This document shows positions 1-5,156 of a DNA stretch of 6,787 bases, one piece after another; the first letter of the stretch is position 1; each line of letters opens with the position of its first letter. This DNA is from Angelakisella sp. (GTDB lineage Bacteria; Bacillota; Clostridia; Oscillospirales; Ruminococcaceae): NCBI GenBank assembly GCA_022795575.1, contig JAAWGY010000123.1, forward strand, positions 1-6,787, written 5' to 3'. The notes under the pieces were generated by a model, which searched no databases, was not told where the DNA came from, and saw only the letters and a program-made list of their open reading frames with translations. Made by a program: the position numbers and the translations under genes.

Positions 1-4
1 CCTT

Positions 5-34
5 GCAATACACCAAGTATTGCTGCGGTTTTTT
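5..34 (+). terminator. possible intrinsic terminator of an off-window upstream gene
   Basis: GCAATAC (5-11) and GTATTGC (17-23) form a perfect 7-bp stem with a 5-base loop, and a run of six T follows at 29-34. The T-run starts five bases after the stem, which is further than usual. C1-C2 could pair with G27-G28 across an internal loop and shorten that distance. This would end a transcription unit entering from the left; the gene itself is outside the window. Moderate to low confidence because of the spacing. Confidence 0.4.
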
Positions 35-39
35 GCCTT

Positions 40-70
40 GCAGGGCGGGAAAATCCCTTGTCCTGCCTGC
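40..70. repeat. inverted repeat / stem-loop in upstream intergenic region
   Basis: Bases 40-50 pair with 61-70 to form ten base pairs (one of them G-T) with one bulged G and a 10-base loop. No T-run follows, so it is not an intrinsic terminator. It sits in a stretch of closely spaced hairpins (5-23, 40-70, 138-210) upstream of the blaI promoter. It may be a 3'-UTR structure of the upstream gene or part of a dispersed intergenic repeat; the window alone cannot decide. Confidence 0.4.
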
Positions 71-137
71 ATCATCCGGTTATGAATACAGGTTCTTAGC
101 GTGCTTCCCACAAGAGGACGCGTGCGGCAATCAGGAT

Positions 138-216
138 ATCCGGAGCGCCCCGGCGGGGGCAGGGAGAGTTTCCCTGTTCCCCGGCCGGGGCGCTTTTTGG
201 GTGTCCGGATTTTTTT
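138..216 (+). terminator. strong nested intrinsic terminator
   Basis: The core hairpin has a perfect 11-bp stem, AGCGCCCCGGC (144-154) with GCCGGGGCGCT (184-194). It is extended inward by further pairing, including CAGGGA (160-165) with TCCCTG (171-176), and is followed by Ts at 194-198. A second, outer stem encloses it: ATCCGG (138-143) pairs with CCGGAT (205-210), followed by a run of seven T (210-216). The structure therefore offers two stacked stem/T-tract exits. It ends the unit coming from the left and insulates the blaI promoter that begins 11 bases later. Confidence 0.85.
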
Positions 217-226
217 GCCTTCCCCC

Positions 227-255
227 TTGACAATTGGCCTACAAGGTGTTATCCT
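227..255 (+). promoter_or_regulatory. sigma-A-type promoter of the blaI-blaR1 operon
   Basis: A perfect -35 hexamer TTGACA (227-232) is followed, after a 17-base spacer, by a -10 of TATCCT (250-255, four of six consensus positions). Transcription would start near 262, leaving a leader of about 34 bases that includes the ribosome binding site AAGGAGG (281-287), 8 bases before the ATG at 296. Two BlaI-like dyads overlap the spacer and the start site, so the promoter is probably autorepressed. Confidence 0.8.
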
Positions 256-279
256 ATATTTGGACGACAAAATGTAGTC
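239..279. promoter_or_regulatory. putative BlaI-family operator with two dyads
   Basis: The clear dyad is GACGACA-AAA-TGTAGTC (263-279), with arms complementary at six of seven positions. A weaker one, TACA-AGG-TGTTA (240-251), lies between the -35 and -10 boxes. Both show ACA-N3-TGT, and their centres are 26 bases apart, so both sites could be occupied from nearly the same face of the helix. BlaI/MecI/CopY repressors are known to bind TACA/TGTA dyads, usually with a 2-base centre, so the 3-base centre here is a variation. The position over the spacer and the start site is what autorepression requires. The assignment to this BlaI is inferred. Confidence 0.6.
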
Positions 280-295
280 AAAGGAGGCAGACAAG

Positions 296-673
296 ATGAT
301 TCCACAGGTTTCGGATTCCGAGCTGGAGCTGATGAAGATTGTTTGGGCCGGGGGAGGCACCGCCCGGTACGCCGGCATTATGGAGGAGCTGGCCGCGGCG
401 GGGAAGGGGTGGCAGAAGAACACCGTCATCACCCTTCTGTCCCGGCTGGTGGAAAAGGGGCTGCTGCGCGCCAGCAAGATTGGCCGGCGCAACGAGTACA
501 CCGCCCTTGTTACCGAGGCGGAGTACCAGACCGCCCAAACCCGGGTTCTCCTCAACAAGCTTTACCAGGGGGATGCCCGGGGCCTTGTGCTGACGCTGCT
601 GCGCCAGGATCTGTTTTCTGCCGGGGATTACGAGGAGCTGCGGGAATTTTGGGAGAAGGAGAGGGACAAGTGA
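296..673 (+). CDS. blaI: BlaI/MecI/CopY-family transcriptional repressor
   Basis: This 125-residue protein matches the BlaI/MecI family in length and layout. An N-terminal winged helix (about residues 4-72) begins with VSDSELELMKIVW, and its recognition-helix region reads KNTVITLLSRLVEKGLL (41-57), followed by the wing IGRRNEYTALV. The C-terminal part (about 75-125) corresponds to the dimerisation region. Family members bind TACA/TGTA dyads as dimers and are inactivated by proteolysis once the partner M56 membrane protease is activated. The ATG at 296 has a strong AAGGAGG site 8 bases upstream. The stop codon overlaps the start of the protease gene in ATGA fashion, so the two are translationally coupled. 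In BlaI/MecI the scissile bond is Asn-Phe in a SLVLNF-like segment; the corresponding segment here reads GLVLTLL (96-102), so the classical dipeptide is absent. The ligand or stress sensed is unknown, and the symbol denotes family only. Confidence 0.9.
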   Translation: MIPQVSDSELELMKIVWAGGGTARYAGIMEELAAAGKGWQKNTVITLLSRLVEKGLLRASKIGRRNEYTALVTEAEYQTAQTRVLLNKLYQGDARGLVLTLLRQDLFSAGDYEELREFWEKERDK

Positions 674-3477
674 TGAAAGAGCTGCTGAAGATGGTGCTTT
701 CCCTCTCCCTTTCCGGCTCGCTGCTCATCCTGGCGCTGCTGGCGGCAAGGCCGCTGGCCAAGGGCCGGCTGAGCAGCCGCTGGCGGTACTACATCTGGCT
801 GGTGGTAGTGGCCCGGCTGCTGCTCCCCATCGCCCCGCCGGAAAGCCCGGTGGGGGAGCTCTTCCGCCAGGGAATCTCCCGGCCCTCCCCGGACAGCACG
901 GTGGTGCTGCCCCAGCCGGAGGAGGCCACGCCGCCGGACGTCCGCATTGATGCCGCCCCTGCCAATCCCGCTGGGGAGCCTGCCGGGGAGGTCTCCCAGC
1001 CCGCTGCCGCCGCTCCGGCGGAAAAGGGCGCCCTGTCCCCCCGCCCCGATGCCGCCTGGCTCCTGCTGATCCTGTGGGCGGGGGTGGCGGCGGTGCTGCT
1101 GGTGCGCAAGGTGACGGCCTACCAGGGCTTTGTGGCGTATCTCCGGGCCGGCTGGGAGCCGGTGGCGGATGTCCGGCTGCTGGACCGGCTGGCGGAGCTT
1201 TCGGCCCGGGCGGGGGTGAAGGGCCCGGTGGAGCTCTGCGTCAATCCCCTGGTGTCCTCCCCCATGCTGGTGGGCCTTTTCCGCCCCGCCATCGTGCTGC
1301 CCACCGCCCAGCTGCCGGAGGAGGACTTTGGCTATACCGTCCTCCACGAGCTGGCCCACCACAAAAACCGGGACCTGCTCTACAAGTGGCTGGTGCAGCT
1401 TACCGTCTGCCTCCACTGGTTCAACCCCCTGGTCTGGCGGATGGCCCGGGAGGTGGACCGGGCCTGCGAGCTCTGCTGCGACGAGACGGTCATCCGCCGC
1501 CTGGACGGCGAGAGCCGCCGGGAGTATGGCGACACGCTGCTCCGGGCATTGGGGGCCGGGGGACGGTGCCCCACCGCCCCTGTCTCGGTGATGCTCCACG
1601 AGAGCGGAGCGCTTTTGAAGGAGCGGCTGGCGGCGATTACGGGGTTCCGGGAAAGGGGCAGGATGGCGGCGGTGCTTTCGCTGCTGCTTGCGGTGGTGGT
1701 TGGCGCGGGGGCGGTGACAGCCGGGGCCTACACCGGCCCGGGAAGGGCAGCGGAGGTCCGGTTTCCCCCTGCCGGGGTAAAAGGGGATTCCTCGGCCGGC
1801 TACCGCTATACCCAAAAGGAATACTTCCAAGGGCCCTATCTTTTTGAGGTGGGCTGGAACGTAAACGAGAGCGCCTGGGAGCATTACCCCGGCCGGGAGC
1901 TTGCCCTGCCGGGGGGCGGCACCGCTACCGTTTTCTTCGGGGAGGACTGCCAGGACCGGATGGGCGACGAGGCCGTCCTACAGGCCGTTGCCTCCCTGCT
2001 GGCGCGGCTGGAGGCGGAGGAGGGGTTCCCCCTCACCCGGGCCCTGGTGCTGGGTGTCCGGGAGGCGGGGGAGACCGTATCCGACCGGCTGACCGAGGAG
2101 CTGTACCAGGAGAACAGCATCTCCGGCTTTTCCGCCGCCTTCGCCACCCTGGAGCGGGAGGCCCAGCGCCAGTACCTGATGCGGTGCTATGAGGACAGCC
2201 GCCTTGCGCTGCTGGCCTCCTGCCTGAACCAGATGCCGGCGGGGGACCCCGTTGTGGATGCCCTGGCGGAGCGGGCCTATCAGGACAGCGCCATCAGCTT
2301 CTTTTCGGTGGCGGTAAACCACATGACACCGGCGGAGCAGGAGGGCTGGATTGCCCGGGCCGCCAGGGATAAGCGGAGCGCCTGCCTTTCGGTGCTCCTC
2401 AACACCACCGGACGTTACCAGGAAAAGGAGCGGCTGGAGGAGGAGCTGGAGGCCCGGCAGGCGGAGGAGTACGCCGCCTGGGGCGTCTCCCAGGCGGGCT
2501 GGCGATACTACTATCAGGACCAGCTGGTGCGGATTTTGATGGACCAAAAGCCCAGCAGCTCCTTTAACACCCTGGCGGTGACGCCGGAGGGGACGGTGGA
2601 CATCAAAATCCTGCGGGACGCCGCCGGCGAAATCACAGGGGTGGCCTATATGACGGCGGAGGAGGTGGCGGAGCTGGACCTGGACCTGCTGGACCAGGCG
2701 GGGGCCGATCCCGATGACTGGGATTGGGACCCGGACGACAGCGATGACAGGCAGGAGCCCCTTGTCTACTCCAAGGAAAGGGAGGAGGGGACCGCCCCGG
2801 CGCCGGGGAGAAGCACCGTTACCGTCCCGGTGGACCTTGCCACCGCCGCCGCGGGGGCGTATGTCTGGCTGGGGGATTACAACATCGTCCCGGGGGACAG
2901 CCTCCGCTACGACGTTACGGCAGAGGCCGGGGAGGTCCTCCAGGTGGGCCTTGCCAGGGAGGGGGACGATCCACCTTCCGCCAGCTACTGCATGGTGCAG
3001 ACACCCCGGCAGGACGGCCTGCTCCAGGTGAAGGGCCAGTTTACCGTCAGCGACATGGTCCCCGCCGGGCGGTACCGGCTGTTTGTCCGGGGGCCGGAGG
3101 GGGCGCTGGGGGGCGTTCGGGGCAGCGTCGTTCTCTCCCTTGCCCAGCCGCCCCAAAAGGGGAGCGGCCAGGAGGCGGCGGTAACACGCGTCACCGCCGG
3201 GGAGCTGCCCGCCGCCGTCCAGGAGGCGCTGAAGGAGGCCGAGATCCGCCGCTGGTACCTGATCGTCAGCGGCGGGCGGCAGTACCTGCGGTACAAGGGC
3301 TTTGCCTACAGCTACGGCTACGCCCCCGCCCGGCAGGGGGACGGCTGGCGGATCGAGATCACCCGCTTCCAAAGGGAGGAGTATGGCGACCTGCTCCTGG
3401 AGATCCCCGGGGAGGGGCCGGTGTCCGTCACCTGCGACGGGGAGCCGGTGACAGATATTACCGTCATCCAGGCATAA
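673..3477 (+). CDS. blaR1: BlaR1-like M56 family membrane metalloprotease with large unusual sensor region
   Basis: 934 residues starting at the ATG overlapping the blaI stop; the frame stays open upstream to 343, but the coupled ATG with AAGGAGAGG at 656-664 is the sensible start. Topology is as in BlaR1: membrane helices at about 4-25, 39-54, 127-144 and 331-353, a basic loop (26-38) between the first two, and a Pro/Ala-rich extracytoplasmic linker (55-126). The cytoplasmic M56 domain (about 150-330) has the family block SPMLVGLFRPAIVLP, the zinc motif HELAH (His225, Glu226, His229) and a downstream CELCCDE segment in which Glu266 is the probable third ligand. Residues 354-934 should be outside the cell. 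I see no STxK/SxN/KTG set there, so it is not the usual penicillin-binding sensor. It holds four degenerate 28-30-residue repeats (476-590), an acidic Asp/Trp patch (679-692), a probable beta-rich segment (about 716-825) and a C-terminal module (about 835-934). Expected role: sense an unknown envelope signal and trigger loss of the BlaI repressor. Confidence 0.88.
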   Translation: MKELLKMVLSLSLSGSLLILALLAARPLAKGRLSSRWRYYIWLVVVARLLLPIAPPESPVGELFRQGISRPSPDSTVVLPQPEEATPPDVRIDAAPANPAGEPAGEVSQPAAAAPAEKGALSPRPDAAWLLLILWAGVAAVLLVRKVTAYQGFVAYLRAGWEPVADVRLLDRLAELSARAGVKGPVELCVNPLVSSPMLVGLFRPAIVLPTAQLPEEDFGYTVLHELAHHKNRDLLYKWLVQLTVCLHWFNPLVWRMAREVDRACELCCDETVIRRLDGESRREYGDTLLRALGAGGRCPTAPVSVMLHESGALLKERLAAITGFRERGRMAAVLSLLLAVVVGAGAVTAGAYTGPGRAAEVRFPPAGVKGDSSAGYRYTQKEYFQGPYLFEVGWNVNESAWEHYPGRELALPGGGTATVFFGEDCQDRMGDEAVLQAVASLLARLEAEEGFPLTRALVLGVREAGETVSDRLTEELYQENSISGFSAAFATLEREAQRQYLMRCYEDSRLALLASCLNQMPAGDPVVDALAERAYQDSAISFFSVAVNHMTPAEQEGWIARAARDKRSACLSVLLNTTGRYQEKERLEEELEARQAEEYAAWGVSQAGWRYYYQDQLVRILMDQKPSSSFNTLAVTPEGTVDIKILRDAAGEITGVAYMTAEEVAELDLDLLDQAGADPDDWDWDPDDSDDRQEPLVYSKEREEGTAPAPGRSTVTVPVDLATAAAGAYVWLGDYNIVPGDSLRYDVTAEAGEVLQVGLAREGDDPPSASYCMVQTPRQDGLLQVKGQFTVSDMVPAGRYRLFVRGPEGALGGVRGSVVLSLAQPPQKGSGQEAAVTRVTAGELPAAVQEALKEAEIRRWYLIVSGGRQYLRYKGFAYSYGYAPARQGDGWRIEITRFQREEYGDLLLEIPGEGPVSVTCDGEPVTDITVIQA
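2098..2442 (+). repeat. four tandem degenerate 28-30-residue repeats in the BlaR1-like sensor region
   Basis: Units begin at residues 476 (ELYQENSISGFS), 504 (RCYEDSRLALLA), 534 (RAYQDSAISFFS) and 562 (RAARDKRSACLS). A loose consensus is R-A-Y-x-D-S-x-I-S-x-F-S followed by a hydrophobic segment and an Asn-x-Met-like turn. The third unit is clearest and the fourth has lost the Tyr. The pattern suggests paired helices forming a small solenoid on the outer face of the membrane. I recall similar 'ISxFS' repeats in other clostridial M56 proteins, but that is memory rather than a search. Confidence 0.6.
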
Positions 3478-3521
3478 AGGCAGCGGCCCGGTACAGGAGG
3501 ATGTACCGGGCCGCTGCCTTT
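3476..3521. terminator. bidirectional hairpin terminator between convergent genes
   Basis: A perfect 19-bp inverted repeat (3476-3494 with 3503-3521) surrounds the 8-base loop AGGAGGAT. The stem is very GC-rich, with AAA at one foot and TTT at the other, so it can act in both directions. It begins inside the TAA stop of the BlaR1-like gene and ends four bases short of the minus-strand metallophosphoesterase stop. T-tracts are short (three), so efficiency is uncertain, but the position and perfect symmetry make the role clear. Confidence 0.8.
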
Positions 3522-3525
3522 GGGT

Positions 3526-4116
3526 TCAGTAATCAAAGTAGTAGGTCTCGTAGGCGTTGATGACGGTGGTCTCCCCGTACATACACCGGCGGGGGAGAAG
3601 GGGGTTGTAGTTCAGGTGGACGTGGCCGTGGACGAAGTACCGGGGGTGGTACCGCTCCAGCAGGCGGTTAAAGGCGGTAAAGCCGGTGTGGGCCAGCCCT
3701 GGCTCGTCGTTAAAGCGGTAGGCGGGGGCGTGGGTAAGGAGGATGTCGAAGCCCTTGCTCCGCCGGAGCTGGAGCCACAGCCGGGCGACACGCCGCTGCA
3801 TCTCCCCCTGGGTGTACTGGTGCTCCCCCTGGCGCTTGTACCGCATCGAGCCGCCCAGCCCCAGCACCCGCACCCCCTGCACCGTGTGGATGCGGCCCTC
3901 CACGCAGATCCCCCCCGGGGGGTTGTCCCGGTACCGGTCGTCGTGGTTGCCGTGGACATACAGCAGGGGGGCGGGGGTAAAGGTGGCCAGCAGGGCCAGG
4001 TAGTTGGGGTCCAGGTCCCCGGCGGAAAGGATCAGGTCCACCCCCTCCAAATACCTGCGGTCAAAGTGGTCCCACAGCAGCGTGGACTCCTGGTCCGAGA
4101 CTGCCAGTATCCGCAT
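3526..4116 (-). CDS. calcineurin-like metallophosphoesterase
   Basis: A 196-residue soluble protein of the calcineurin-like phosphoesterase superfamily, which uses a two-metal centre to hydrolyse phosphoesters; the substrate cannot be read from sequence. The metal-site motifs appear in order: Asp8 in VSDQES, Gly33-Asp34 in SAGDLDP, the GNHDD block (56-60), His129 in LLTHAP, and HGHVH (163-167). The first motif is normally DxH; here it is DxE (Asp8-Gln9-Glu10), a replacement I recall in clostridial relatives starting 'AVSDxES'. The length fits small YfcE-like members, with no added domain or signal peptide. The ATG at 4116 has GGGAGG at 4125-4130, 8 bases away. It is the last gene of a probable three-gene minus-strand operon, 36 bases after the ParB-like gene, and ends at the shared hairpin. 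Confidence 0.87.
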   Translation of the reverse strand: MRILAVSDQESTLLWDHFDRRYLEGVDLILSAGDLDPNYLALLATFTPAPLLYVHGNHDDRYRDNPPGGICVEGRIHTVQGVRVLGLGGSMRYKRQGEHQYTQGEMQRRVARLWLQLRRSKGFDILLTHAPAYRFNDEPGLAHTGFTAFNRLLERYHPRYFVHGHVHLNYNPLLPRRCMYGETTVINAYETYYFDY

Positions 4117-4152
4117 CCCCTTCGCCTCCCTTTCCCCGGGGGGCAGCTGCCC

Positions 4153-5133
4153 CTACCGGTCCTGCTCCTCCGGCGGCTCCCGGCCCTCCACCAGCTCCTT
4201 CACCGGCTCGGCCAGGATGTCCGCCATCTCCACCATCGTCTCGGCGGTTTCGGTCATGGCGTCGGCCACGGCGTCGGTTACTGCCTTTACCGGCTGGGTA
4301 AGGGTGTGGAGCAGCTTCTTTACCGGGGGCTCCGGCGGGGCGATGTTGGCCACCGCCATCAGCTCGATGCGCAGCCGGGCCAGGGTGGTTTTCAGCTCCG
4401 GCACGGTGCATTCCTTCAGCAGGGTGTAGCCGCAAAGGAGCATCAGCGTCACCAGGGCGTCGGCAGGAGTCACCTTGCCAATGAGCTGCCGGGCGCTTTT
4501 GTCGTCGTAGACCGAAAGGAAGCGGTGGTAAAAGACGAAAAACTCCTGCTTTTCGTCCTCGGACCAGCCCTCCCCCGGCTTTTTGCCCATAATGGACTGG
4601 AGCCGGGCGAACCGCCCGGTTTCGGAAAACCACAGGTAGGTAATGCCGGTGAGGTCGTAAAAATCCAGGTACTCCCGGTAGACCCGGCAGCGGAGGCTGT
4701 CGTCCATGGCGGGGCAGATGCGGATGACCTCGGCGGGGACGGTGACAGCCCCAAAGTGCCGCAGGACACTGACCCGCTTGTGCCCCTCCTGGACGTAGTA
4801 GTCGTGGAAGTACTCGTAGACCTTGATGGGATCGTTGATCCCCTGGTCCAGATGGGCGTCGCAGAGGGCGGACCACTTGGCGGAAAGCTCCGAGCCCTCC
4901 TCCAGCAGGGGGTAGAAGCTGCGGGAAAAGGCCCGCTGCCGCCCGGCGGATTTGGTGCCCACAATCAGCTCGATGGGCAGGTCCACCAGGCCCAGGGGCA
5001 CCTCCCCCCGGGTTTCCTCCCCCTCCAGCATTTCGTCCAGCACCGGCAGGTAGGGGGAGATGTCCTTGGCCCGGCAGGCCTTTACTTCCTTTTGGCCCAA
5101 GGCAAGGGCCTTTTGATATTCCGTATAAGACAT
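4153..5133 (-). CDS. ParB-like domain protein resembling the N-terminal half of clostridial BMP-family fusions
   Basis: A 326-residue protein with no signal peptide or membrane helix. Residues near 47-130 look ParB/sulfiredoxin-like: GLVDLPIELIVGTKSAGR, then GINDPIKVYEYFHDYYVQ leading into EGHKRVSVLRHFGAV (from 116), the position of the ParB 'GxxR' motif. A helical middle region includes VTPADALVTLMLLCGY. From memory, very similar sequence (YLPVLDE, LCDAHL, QEGNKRVSV) forms the N-terminal half of Firmicutes proteins annotated as BMP-family (PnrA-like) substrate-binding proteins; here no BMP domain follows. Instead the chain ends in an amphipathic or coiled-coil-prone helix (about 271-317; AVTDAVADAMTETAETMVEM). 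I chose the ATG at 5133 over the in-frame GTG at 5142 because the latter lies inside the ribosome binding site. It follows the YesL-like gene by 23 bases. DNA binding is possible but unproven. Confidence 0.72.
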   Translation of the reverse strand: MSYTEYQKALALGQKEVKACRAKDISPYLPVLDEMLEGEETRGEVPLGLVDLPIELIVGTKSAGRQRAFSRSFYPLLEEGSELSAKWSALCDAHLDQGINDPIKVYEYFHDYYVQEGHKRVSVLRHFGAVTVPAEVIRICPAMDDSLRCRVYREYLDFYDLTGITYLWFSETGRFARLQSIMGKKPGEGWSEDEKQEFFVFYHRFLSVYDDKSARQLIGKVTPADALVTLMLLCGYTLLKECTVPELKTTLARLRIELMAVANIAPPEPPVKKLLHTLTQPVKAVTDAVADAMTETAETMVEMADILAEPVKELVEGREPPEEQDR

Positions 5134-5138
5134 TGTAA

Positions 5139-5148
5139 TCACCTTTGC
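5139..5148 (-). promoter_or_regulatory. ribosome binding site deciding the start of the ParB-like gene
   Basis: On the minus strand AAAGGTGATT lies 5 bases before the ATG at 5133. It matches the extended anti-Shine-Dalgarno complement (AAGGAGGTGATC) in its AGGTGAT part. The alternative GTG start at 5142 is within this element and has no separate site of its own. Confidence 0.6.
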
Positions 5149-5156
5149 TTACATGA

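Noticed and set aside
3..230. 75-residue open frame at the left edge
   Set aside because: It starts with TTG at the window edge with no visible ribosome binding site, runs through a strong terminator hairpin, and has no recognisable domain. It is better explained as non-coding hairpin sequence, though a repeat element is possible.
343..672. Upstream extension of the BlaR1-like frame
   Set aside because: The frame is open but overlaps blaI entirely. The coupled ATG at 673 has a ribosome binding site and gives the expected first membrane helix, while the extension is low-complexity Gly/Arg/Pro.
628..1884. 418-residue minus-strand frame opposite blaR1
   Set aside because: It is antisense to a protein with intact family motifs and is rich in His/Gly/Pro/Arg, as expected for the complement of high-GC coding sequence.
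1978..3372. 464-residue minus-strand frame opposite blaR1
   Set aside because: Antisense shadow of a high-GC gene with no domain-like sequence. The plus-strand reading has repeats and continues an established domain order.
4140..4153. 14-base palindrome GGGGCAGCTGCCCC between the ParB-like and phosphoesterase genes
   Set aside because: It is symmetric but short, has no T-run, overlaps a stop codon, and is easily produced by chance in GC-rich DNA. It could be a weak processing hairpin, but there is not enough to call it.
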